Source: Raineyella sp. LH-20
GTDB lineage: Bacteria; Actinomycetota; Actinomycetes; Propionibacteriales; Propionibacteriaceae
DNA length: 64,000 nucleotides
Direction: 5' to 3'
NCBI RefSeq assembly: GCF_033110965.1
Contig: NZ_CP137003.1
Coordinates: 1,612,001-1,676,000, forward strand
Shown: positions 54,701-64,000 of the stretch, piece after piece
Layout: every line of letters begins with the position of its first letter
Position numbering within the stretch: position 1 is the stretch's first letter
The notes under the pieces: generated by a model
Databases searched by the model: none
The model's input: only the letters and a program-made list of their open reading frames with translations
What the model was told of the DNA's origin: nothing
Translations under genes and position numbers: made by a program

Positions 54701-57700
54701 TACCCGCAATGAAGCCCGGCCAGAATGACCGGGACGGCCTTGCGCTCGGTGCCGCCGCACACTGCGACCGGCCACCCGCAATGAAGCCCGGCCAGAATGA
54801 CCGGGACGGCCACGGTCAGTAGTGGACAGGGTCATGGGCCCTCCTAGGCCCGCAATGAAGCCCGGCCAGAATGACCGGGACGGCGTAACCACGTACTCCA
54901 AACAGGTGTCGGAAAGTATCCCCGCAATGAAGCCCGGCCAGAATGACCGGGACGGCCAAGCACAACAGCGAACATCCGCCCGCGCTCATCGACCCGCAAT
55001 GAAGCCCGGCCAGAATGACCGGGACGGCCAAGCACAACAGCGAACATCCGCCCGCGCTCATCGACCCGCAATGAAGCCCGGCCAGAATGACCGGGACGGC
55101 CAAGCACAACAGCGAACATCCGCCCGCGCTCATCGACCCGCAATGAAGCCCGGCCAGAATGACCGGGACGGCATCACATATACAAGACTACCAGCGAGTG
55201 CAATAATAGCCCCGCAATGAAGCCCGGCCAGAATGACCGGGACGGCCTCGGCGACGCCATCGGCGGCGCGTTCCAGACCGTCCAGCCCGCAATGAAGCCC
55301 GGCCAGAATGACCGGGACGGCGATGCCGCGCCCGCCGGCCAGGAAGTCCATCGTGACCCCGCAATGAAGCCCGGCCAGAATGACCGGGACGGCGCACCGC
55401 GACCGGATGCCCGATGCCCTCCAGCCGGGCCCCGCAATGAAGCCCGGCCAGAATGACCGGGACGGCATCTATCTCCGAGAGGATGCAGGATTATGCCTCC
55501 TGCCCGCAATGAAGCCCGGCCAGAATGACCGGGACGGCTTCTGTCAGAGTGAGCTTGCGACAGCCCTTGCCAACGCCCGCAATGAAGCCCGGCCAGAATG
55601 ACCGGGACGGCCCCCTGCAAACCTGCCGACTGGGAACCCAGGCTGGCCCCGCAATGAAGCCCGGCCAGAATGACCGGGACGGCGTTCGTCTACATGGGAT
55701 ACACGCCTGGTCAGGTCCTCCCCGCAATGAAGCCCGGCCAGAATGACCGGGACGGCCCCAGCCCGGTCTGCGCCGGCTCGGGCACGCCCTGCTTCGACCC
55801 GCAATGAAGCCCGGCCAGAATGACCGGGACGGCCTCCAACCCCTTCGACACGGCAGCGAGGACCGACCCAACCCCGCAATGAAGCCCGGCCAGAATGACC
55901 GGGACGGCCCCGCTTGACCGTCCCACAGCGCCGACACGTGACGTCCCGCAATGAAGCCCGGCCAGAATGACCGGGACGGCCCGCCCTTGGGCTCTGCTGG
56001 GTCAACGAGAATACGAACCCGCAATGAAGCCCGGCCAGAATGACCGGGACGGCGCCGGCCTCGTCCCCGACAGCTTCCGCAAGCAGCCCGCCCCGCAATG
56101 AAGCCCGGCCAGAATGACCGGGACGGCCCTCGAAATATGCCTTGGACTTGTACCCCACCTTTTCATCCCGCAATGAAGCCCGGCCAGAATGACCGGGACG
56201 GCGATGTCGGGCGGGGTGCCGGCCTCCAGCGAGTCGAGCCCGCAATGAAGCCCGGCCAGAATGACCGGGACGGCGCCGAGGCGGAGATGATCCGCTCGGC
56301 CAGGGCGCCCCGCAATGAAGCCCGGCCAGAATGACCGGGACGGCCCCCGCTGTTTCACGCCGACGCGTCTCTGCCGGACACCCCGCAATGAAGCCCGGCC
56401 AGAATGACCGGGACGGCGTGGCTAGCCGAGGAATCGGACCCCGGCGGTTACTAGCCCGCAATGAAGCCCGGCCAGAATGACCGGGACGGCCTGATGGGGC
56501 GAGGCAGGCGGGGGTCAGAGAGTCGACCCTCCCGCAATGAAGCCCGGCCAGAATGACCGGGACGGCGGTGAGCTTATCGGGGCAGTCGCGGGCGGGACAA
56601 TCCCCGCAATGAAGCCCGGCCAGAATGACCGGGACGGCGGCGCCGGGACGCCACCCGTACGGCAGCCCACGCGGGCCCGCAATGAAGCCCGGCCAGAATG
56701 ACCGGGACGGCCTCTATCTCCAGTACCCATCACGAAGGAGAACTCAGCCCGCAATGAAGCCCGGCCAGAATGACCGGGACGGCCGCCGACCGACTCATCC
56801 CCTGCAACTCCGCGATCCGATCCCCGCAATGAAGCCCGGCCAGAATGACCGGGACGGCGCCTGAGTCGGTAGGCTAGGTCTGGCGACCGGTTACTAGCCC
56901 GCAATGAAGCCCGGCCAGAATGACCGGGACGGCTGGCGCGAGACATGTCCGATATCGCCGCTATGGTGGACCCGCAATGAAGCCCGGCCAGAATGACCGG
57001 GACGGCACCCATCTAAGGTGTCGTAGTTAGTGACGCTACCGTTCTCCCCGCAATGAAGCCCGGCCAGAATGACCGGGACGGCTCCGGCATGGCTCGCAAT
57101 TCAGCCATAATTTCATCGGACCCCGCAATGAAGCCCGGCCAGAATGACCGGGACGGCCGTGGCGCACGCTCGACCGCGTCATGGTCTGGGACAAGCCCGC
57201 AATGAAGCCCGGCCAGAATGACCGGGACGGCCTCACCCTAAAAGGGGAGACATTCGCGGGAATAGTCCCGCAATGAAGCCCGGCCAGAATGACCGGGACG
57301 GCGCCAGCACGGCTACTGGGGCAAGGGGCACTGGCAGAACCCGCAATGAAGCCCGGCCAGAATGACCGGGACGGCCAGGCCAGGCTGGCGCCAAGGGGCC
57401 GAGGCTCGCCGACCCGCAATGAAGCCCGGCCAGAATGACCGGGACGGCACGACACAACAGCAACCGCAACGTGGCGAAAACGTCCCGCAATGAAGCCCGG
57501 CCAGAATGACCGGGACGGCGTGCGCAGCTCCGGGAAGACTCCGGGCAACCGCACGCCCGCAATGAAGCCCGGCCAGAATGACCGGGACGGCACTTCGACT
57601 TCGGCGCTCTCGCGACATGATCCTGCCTCCCGCAATGAAGCCCGGCCAGAATGACCGGGACGGCCGCTCACCTCGCCAGCGATTCATGTGAGCACCGCAT

Positions 57701-60700
57701 CCCGCAATGAAGCCCGGCCAGAATGACCGGGACGGCCCAGAAGAGGCGAAGACGCGCCGCGAGCGAGCGATCAACGACCCGCAATGAAGCCCGGCCAGAA
57801 TGACCGGGACGGCGGCAAGCATCATCCTGAAAAGAACTGTGAACGGCTCCCGCAATGAAGCCCGGCCAGAATGACCGGGACGGCCCCCGACCTGGATACC
57901 TGGACCCCGGATGACGGCCCCCTCCCGCAATGAAGCCCGGCCAGAATGACCGGGACGGCCCGGACAGCTCGAGCCCACCGGCTGTCGGGGACCACCCGCA
58001 ATGAAGCCCGGCCAGAATGACCGGGACGGCAATCAGGATTTGGCTTCCCGATTCTGGAATCTCGTCCCGCAATGAAGCCCGGCCAGAATGACCGGGACGG
58101 CCACGCGTCGACGTGATCCGGCCAACTGGTCACCGACCGTCCCGCAATGAAGCCCGGCCAGAATGACCGGGACGGCCTGACCGGGGTGGTCACCACCCCG
58201 ATGTCGTTCCCCCGCAATGAAGCCCGGCCAGAATGACCGGGACGGCGGAGCTGCTCGAGCGGGCTTCCTGGGGCCTCCCACTCCCCGCAATGAAGCCCGG
58301 CCAGAATGACCGGGACGGCGCCTCGGCGTGGCCGGCAATGGTCCGACGCCGGTCGATCCCGCAATGAAGCCCGGCCAGAATGACCGGGACGGCCACGGTC
58401 GGCGCCCAGTTGGCTGGGTCACGACGTCCCGCAATGAAGCCCGGCCAGAATGACCGGGACGGCCGACGGGGACGACGGCTGGCGGATCCGCTCGTACCAC
58501 CCGCAATGAAGCCCGGCCAGAATGACCGGGACGGCTTACCGGTCCAATTGCGATACCAAGCGGTTGCATTACCCGCAATGAAGCCCGGCCAGAATGACCG
58601 GGACGGCCTCCGCCAGCAAGCGGATGATGAATCCCAATCTCAAGACCCCGCAATGAAGCCCGGCCAGAATGACCGGGACGGCCCCCGGCAGCAGCCGAGA
58701 CGTTGAATCCTACGCCGTTCCCGCAATGAAGCCCGGCCAGAATGACCGGGACGGCGCGACAACAACGGCCGCCCAACCGGAAGTCTGAGTCAGAGCCCGC
58801 AATGAAGCCCGGCCAGAATGACCGGGACGGCGGGCGATGATCGCCCGATATCGCCCCGATATCGCCCCCCCGCAATGAAGCCCGGCCAGAATGACCGGGA
58901 CGGCGTCGGCCTCGCGCGGCCGCCGGCAGATCGCCTTCCCCCCGCAATGAAGCCCGGCCAGAATGACCGGGACGGCCCGCGATCCGATTCAACAGCGTCA
59001 GATCTTCCGGCCGCCCGCAATGAAGCCCGGCCAGAATGACCGGGACGGCTCCGCGATCCGATTCAACAGCGTCAGATCTTCCGGCCGCCCGCAATGAAGC
59101 CCGGCCAGAATGACCGGGACGGCCGGTCCGGTTGGGACTACGCGGTCTTGCGTGCGTTCCCCGCAATGAAGCCCGGCCAGAATGACCGGGACGGCCGGCT
59201 GGCGGTATCGTGGTCTGTCGAGGCGGCCCCGCCCCGCAATGAAGCCCGGCCAGAATGACCGGGACGGCCCGTGTAGGTGGCGGTCCCCATCTCCTCCCAC
59301 TCCGGCCCGCAATGAAGCCCGGCCAGAATGACCGGGACGGCGAGCACGACACGTACGCTGCGACCCTCGAGCGGGTCAAGGCCCCGCAATGAAGCCCGGC
59401 CAGAATGACCGGGACGGCCGGCGGCTTCACGTTGACGACGGACAACCGGCTGGAGCACCCCGCAATGAAGCCCGGCCAGAATGACCGGGACGGCCCCGTG
59501 GCAGCCGTACGCCTCAGCGCCCTATGACGTCCCGCAATGAAGCCCGGCCAGAATGACCGGGACGGCTCGACCAGCTTCGGCCCGGTCAGCCTGCGGCGTC
59601 CCGGCCCGCAATGAAGCCCGGCCAGAATGACCGGGACGGCGTCGTGTTGGTGGATGGGGAGCCTGGCTTCTGGCCCCCGCAATGAAGCCCGGCCAGAATG
59701 ACCGGGACGGCTCGTATATCGGATGGTGGTTCGCCGATCAGGGGTCCCCGCAATGAAGCCCGGCCAGAATGACCGGGACGGCTGTAGCCGGACGACCGGG
59801 TGCCGGTGCCCCACGGCATCCCGCAATGAAGCCCGGCCAGAATGACCGGGACGGCGATGCAGGCTGGAGGCGAATCCGTTGTACGAGGTGATCCCGCAAT
59901 GAAGCCCGGCCAGAATGACCGGGACGGCGTAATCTGCGAGCGTCGTGGGAGGCGTTCCAGAACCCGCAATGAAGCCCGGCCAGAATGACCGGGACGGCCT
60001 TTCTCAGGCCGCGTCTGCGGCCGGGATGGTGAGGTGGTCCCGCAATGAAGCCCGGCCAGAATGACCGGGACGGCGTGTGGCCGGAGCATGGCTGGTGGTT
60101 CCCTTCGCAGGTCCCGCAATGAAGCCCGGCCAGAATGACCGGGACGGCATCCAGGTCAGAGGTGAGTTCGTCGCGGCCGTCCTTCCCCGCAATGAAGCCC
60201 GGCCAGAATGACCGGGACGGCCGGACACATCAAGATCACCCAGGCGATCCAGCCGAACCCGCAATGAAGCCCGGCCAGAATGACCGGGACGGCGTCGTCA
60301 CTGCTGACTGGAAATGTCCTGGGATGCCAGCCCGCAATGAAGCCCGGCCAGAATGACCGGGACGGCGAGCCCTATGGCTCCGGCGCCCGCATGACGATCA
60401 CCGGCCCGCAATGAAGCCCGGCCAGAATGACCGGGACGGCTTGACGCGCCTTACTGGACATAGTCGCCGCCCGAGTTCCCGCAATGAAGCCCGGCCAGAA
60501 TGACCGGGACGGCGGGCACTCCTGCTCGGCGCATCGTACGACTACTACGCCACCCCGCAATGAAGCCCGGCCAGAATGACCGGGACGGCGACGGGCAAGA
60601 TCACTGCCTCCCTTGGCCTCGACTCCCCGCAATGAAGCCCGGCCAGAATGACCGGGACGGCGGCCAGCCTCCAGAGGGTCCCGGAGGCCCTGCGGGGCCC

Positions 60701-62276
60701 CGCAATGAAGCCCGGCCAGAATGACCGGGACGGCGTGGGCGGAAATCCCACGACTTAGGCTGCGGCTTATCCGTCCCGCAATGAAGCCCGGCCAGAATGA
60801 CCGGGACGGCCTAGAGACGGACCCTACCCAGTAGGGAGTCTGCTCCGCCCCGCAATGAAGCCCGGCCAGAATGACCGGGACGGCGACACCTCGTACGGAT
60901 CCCGGCCGGACTCTCGGACGCGCCCGCAATGAAGCCCGGCCAGAATGACCGGGACGGCTTTCCCGAGATATACACGGGCCTCATCCTTGGTTAACCCGCA
61001 ATGAAGCCCGGCCAGAATGACCGGGACGGCGTCGCCTGGGTCACCGACAGGTGGAACGGTCTCGTCCCGCAATGAAGCCCGGCCAGAATGACCGGGACGG
61101 CCGCCCGCAGCTCGACTACGAGCTGCGGTTGACGATCCACCCGCAATGAAGCCCGGCCAGAATGACCGGGACGGCGGCGAGTGGCCCGAGTCGGCCTCCG
61201 ACTGGGTCTACACCCCGCAATGAAGCCCGGCCAGAATGACCGGGACGGCGGAGGACGGTGACGGGATGCCCCGCCAGCTGCGATTTCCCGCAATGAAGCC
61301 CGGCCAGAATGACCGGGACGGCCACCGACGCGTACAACATCACGATCCGGCTGCAGCAACCCCCGCAATGAAGCCCGGCCAGAATGACCGGGACGGCGAG
61401 CACCTCCGCGCCCGTCTCGGCGATGTACTTCGCCCCGCAATGAAGCCCGGCCAGAATGACCGGGACGGCCGCGCATGGCGGCCGTCACCTCAGGGCCGTT
61501 CCAGTTCCCGCAATGAAGCCCGGCCAGAATGACCGGGACGGCCTATCGGCGACATCAACAACCGCACCGGCGACCTCGCCCCGCAATGAAGCCCGGCCAG
61601 AATGACCGGGACGGCTACCGGGCCCGGAGCGCGCCCGATCACGGTGCTCGTGCACCCGCAATGAAGCCCGGCCAGAATGACCGGGACGGCGGCGGCACCC
61701 GCATGGAGGCCCATGGCCAGCCGCCCCCGCAATGAAGCCCGGCCAGAATGACCGGGACGGCGTCACCGTGGCGGGCGACGGCGTCGGCGGGGTGGACCCG
61801 CAATGAAGCCCGGCCAGAATGACCGGGACGGCGGTACGGACCAGGTCAGGGACGGCGAGGTACAGCAGCCCCCGCAATGAAGCCCGGCCAGAATGACCGG
61901 GACGGCGCTGCTGGAGCGTCGAGAGCGGCGCCGGCGAGAGCACCCGCAATGAAGCCCGGCCAGAATGACCGGGACGGCGCTGGACGACAAGATCACCGAC
62001 ACCGACGGCCAGCCCTGCCCGCAATGAAGCCCGGCCAGAATGACCGGGACGGCGTGAAGTACTCGAAGACCATCAGTCGCCATCAGGGACTCATCCCGCA
62101 ATGAAGCCCGGCCAGAATGACCGGGACGGCCTCCACCCTATCCGGGACCTGATCACAGAGCACACCGTCCCGCAATGAAGCCCGGCCAGAATGACCGGGA
62201 CGGCGCACCGTGCCACCAACACTAGATACAGGGTAACATCCCCGCAATGAAGCCCGGCCAGAATGACCGGGACGGC
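51795..62276 (-). CRISPR. CRISPR array, leader-proximal part: rest of repeat 40 plus repeats 41-183
   Basis: By hand count 143 complete repeats follow the split one, the last at 62241-62276. Together with the trailer part this makes 183 repeats and 182 spacers. All repeats here end GACGGC; repeat 55 has one base change (AGCCCAGCC). Spacers are mostly 34-40 bp, with a few of 41-42. One spacer (51957-51998) carries an 11-C run up to the repeat. An identical spacer occurs three times in a row (54957, 55029, 55101), and a near-duplicate pair is at 58977 and 59050. Open frames through the array (for example VPVILAGLHCG on the minus strand) are artefacts. Confidence 0.98.
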
Positions 62277-62448
62277 AGCTCCCCAGATTTGAGGGGCCTG
62301 GCAAGGGAGGATACCTCAGCCGGCGACCGGTGTCGGAATTCGAACACTTCTTGACTCTCTGCAGTTGTCAAGAAGCAGTGTCTCCCCTTGTGAGATGGTG
62401 AACGAGGGCTCGCAGAGGGAAGTCTGTGGCAGTGCAGCGCTCGCGACC
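62277..62448 (-). promoter_or_regulatory. CRISPR leader
   Basis: 172 bp between the newest repeat and the cas2 stop. It is less GC-rich than the array. It holds a perfect 9-bp inverted repeat, CTTCTTGAC (62347-62355) and GTCAAGAAG (62367-62375), and on the minus strand a TTGACA hexamer (plus 62366-62371) that could be the -35 box of the array promoter. The inverted repeat could bind an integration host factor or regulator. Leader position agrees with repeat degeneracy at the far end. Confidence 0.7.
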
Positions 62449-62736
62449 TCAGATGATGTGGACACCTTGGGCGGGTAGTTGGCGGGGCAGGCCAAGGAGG
62501 TTGATTTCGGCGGGCTTCAGCGTGGGACCCAGGTCGATGCTGACCACAGAGTCCTTGCTCAGCTCGATGACGTCGAGGATGTCGCCACGCCAGTGCAGCG
62601 ATTCTGCGCCGCTCAGATCGCAGAGGAACACCGAGTACTGGAGCCTGGTTCCGTACGACTCCATGATCTTGATGACCTGACGGAGCCGTTTGGGATCCGC
62701 GATGTCGTAGGCGATCAGGTAGCGTCGACGACTCAC
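62449..62736 (-). CDS. cas2: CRISPR-associated endonuclease Cas2
   Basis: 95 residues from GTG at 62736, overlapping the cas4-cas1 stop by 4 bp (GTGA). The ferredoxin-like fold begins RRRYLIAYDIADPKRLRQV, with the conserved Asp11 after the first strand. YGTRLQYSVFLCDLS follows, also standard. It forms the Cas1-Cas2 integration complex, in which Cas2 dimers bridge Cas1 dimers. The array lies directly downstream. Confidence 0.97.
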   Translation of the reverse strand: MSRRRYLIAYDIADPKRLRQVIKIMESYGTRLQYSVFLCDLSGAESLHWRGDILDVIELSKDSVVSIDLGPTLKPAEINLLGLPRQLPAQGVHII

Positions 62737-64000
62737 CGGGTGACCACCGCGGTGTAGTCTTCCAGCTCGCCGATGAGGACTGCGGCCAGGATGCGGGCCT
62801 GGACCTCGAGCGTGCGACGGTAGGAGATCCGGTAGCCGAACACGGGGTGGCGCAGTTCCTCCTCCATCCGCCGCTCGTACGACTCGATGAATTTGCGCCG
62901 ACCAGTGTCGGTGAAAGCGGTCCCGCTCGACGTCTGGCGGAAGCTGCCGATCCCTATCTCCCCGTTGTTGAAGGCTCGCAGCACCGTGGACTCCGCGATC
63001 AGCGGCCGGAACTCCTCCTGCAGATCCAGGGCAAGGGACGGGCGGCCGAAACGGGCGGCATGAAGCATGCCGAGGTAGGGGTCCAGGCCGACCCCGAGGC
63101 ACGCAGTGACGACATCCTTTGTGAGCAGTGCGTACGCGTAGCTGAGCGCCGCATTGACTGGGTCTGTGGGAGGACGGCGAGTGCGGCCATGGCGGTCGAA
63201 CAGGCCGGCGATCTCCTCGTCGCGGATCAGGGATCCGAAGTGATCGAAGTAGATGCGCGCAGCGGTCCCCTCAATGCCCATCAGCTCGTCCCGACGCTGG
63301 GCGTTCTCACACTGGTGAGACAGTTCGCGGAGCGAGGTCAGCTCCGAGGCAGGCACACCGGATGGATGGTTTCGCATCAGCAGCGTACGTTGGTTGCGGA
63401 TCTTCGCAGCGATCATCGGACGGGCGAGTCCGAGGCCCCCCGCGATATGGGCACTGAGCTGCGCGCGACGCAGATCGACGTTCTTGGACGGCTGCCCTTG
63501 GGACCACCCGTCGAGCCAGCCGGTGCGGCTGAGCCACAGGACAGGGGCACCGTGTGCCCACAGCTGCCGCAGGGCCTGGGTGGTGACCTGGACGTTCCCG
63601 TAGAGATTGACCTGGGAGACATCCAGCAGACGGATGGACTCCAGTTCTTCGCCTTGGCGCGTGATGCTCAGTCGGCCGCCGTCCACCCCGACGGACGCAC
63701 CTTGCTCTAGCACATAGACGGGGCGTTGGTCTGGATCTCTTGGCACGAGCCGACGGGGTGAACGGGCGCTCCGGGCCGTCAGCAGGTTGTGCTCATCCGG
63801 CAGGCAGATGCCGACGAGTGAGCAGCGTGGGCATTTCGGCGAGTCCTCCAGCGGGGGAGGTGGCCGCAGCCCTGCGGCGGTGTTGCGGGCGTTGGCGATC
63901 GCTGTCCGCAGGTCTCGGCGGCCCTCATCGTCCCAGGCGACGTCCACCCGGCGGTGGCTCTTTCGGTAGTACAGCTCCCCGTGGTTCACCGGGTAGCCGG
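62733..64000 (-). CDS. cas4-cas1: Cas4-Cas1 fusion protein, N-terminus outside the window
   Basis: The frame is open through the window edge and the apparent GTG at 63989 is internal (GYP precedes it). The Cas4 part shows its C-terminal iron-sulfur cysteines CPRC and C (residues 53, 56, 62 of the visible protein). Cas1 follows from about residue 88, with catalytic Glu240 (GIEGTAARIYF), His310 (GMLHAARFG) and Asp322 (ALDLQEEFRP). It selects and trims prespacers (Cas4) and integrates them (Cas1). This fusion is a mark of type I-G (former I-U) systems. The effector genes expected (cas3, csb1, csb2, cas8-type) must lie beyond 64000. Confidence 0.95.
   Translation of the reverse strand, partial: GYPVNHGELYYRKSHRRVDVAWDDEGRRDLRTAIANARNTAAGLRPPPPLEDSPKCPRCSLVGICLPDEHNLLTARSARSPRRLVPRDPDQRPVYVLEQGASVGVDGGRLSITRQGEELESIRLLDVSQVNLYGNVQVTTQALRQLWAHGAPVLWLSRTGWLDGWSQGQPSKNVDLRRAQLSAHIAGGLGLARPMIAAKIRNQRTLLMRNHPSGVPASELTSLRELSHQCENAQRRDELMGIEGTAARIYFDHFGSLIRDEEIAGLFDRHGRTRRPPTDPVNAALSYAYALLTKDVVTACLGVGLDPYLGMLHAARFGRPSLALDLQEEFRPLIAESTVLRAFNNGEIGIGSFRQTSSGTAFTDTGRRKFIESYERRMEEELRHPVFGYRISYRRTLEVQARILAAVLIGELEDYTAVVTR

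Noticed and set aside
47495-62276. Array read on the plus strand with the leader at 47.4 kb
   Set aside because: Degenerate repeat 1 and the GACGAC variants mark 47.5 kb as the old end; cas2 and a 172-bp non-coding leader lie at the other end; the upstream side holds a LysR gene stop only 22 bp from the array.
47496-62304. Many overlapping open frames with repeated peptides such as VPVILAGLHCG or AMKPGQNDRDG
   Set aside because: They are translations of the CRISPR repeat, which has no stop in most frames; spacing, lack of starts and perfect match to the repeat period show they are not genes.

Overview
The window is high-GC DNA (about 70% by eye) from an actinobacterium. Evidence for this is the dnaK-grpE-dnaJ-hspR heat-shock operon with a MerR-type HspR, frequent GTG starts, an OxyR-AhpC-AhpF peroxide cluster, a CsoR-type copper operator and actinobacterial-style riboswitches. 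A propionibacterial relative is plausible, but nothing here fixes the genus. I saw no rRNA or tRNA genes and no prophage.

Layout. 1-3.0 kb: 3' end of dnaK, then grpE, dnaJ and hspR, with a strong hairpin between grpE and dnaJ. 3.0-16.4 kb: housekeeping and stress genes (an FAD amine-oxidase-like protein, three small VOC proteins, a lipoprotein penicillin-binding protein, an OmpR-type two-component system, two acetyltransferases, an AlkZ-like protein, a rhomboid-like membrane protein, an aldonolactone-oxidase-like flavoprotein and a TMEM165/GDT1 transporter behind a manganese riboswitch). 16.6-18.1 kb: gene-poor DNA rich in tandem and palindromic repeats around an AhpD-like gene. 18.1-24.5 kb: an ABC permease/ATPase pair, ahpC, ahpF, oxyR and a small membrane protein. 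24.9-28.7 kb: a bifunctional penicillin-binding protein and a secreted NlpC/P60 hydrolase behind a c-di-AMP riboswitch. 29.3-33.1 kb: glmM with a nucleotidyltransferase-like partner, and a left-handed beta-helix protein. 33.4-38.4 kb: a NarL-type two-component system, a SHOCT protein and a YjgR-type ATPase. 38.5-47.5 kb: a copper P-type ATPase with a CsoR operator, an MFS transporter, phosphofructokinase, and a small aromatic ring-cleavage operon (LigA, LigB, amidohydrolase) facing a LysR regulator.

47.5-64 kb: a very large CRISPR locus. I counted 183 repeats of 36 bp and 182 spacers by hand (47495-62276). The array is followed by a 172-bp leader, cas2, and a cas4-cas1 fusion that runs off the window end. 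The fusion suggests type I-G (formerly I-U); interference genes should lie beyond position 64000. The array is read on the minus strand from the leader near 62.4 kb toward 47.5 kb. A repeat variant confined to the nine units farthest from cas2 and a degenerate terminal repeat support that polarity. An ISL3-family element (50361-51794) has jumped into repeat 40 with a clean 8-bp target duplication. It separates the oldest 39 spacers from the leader. Several spacers are near-identical but not adjacent, and three share the same ten leader-side bases, which suggests repeated sampling of related phages or plasmids.

The genes work as separate modules. The CRISPR locus is the main accessory system. 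The two riboswitches, the copper operator and the peroxide cluster are the best supported regulatory circuits.
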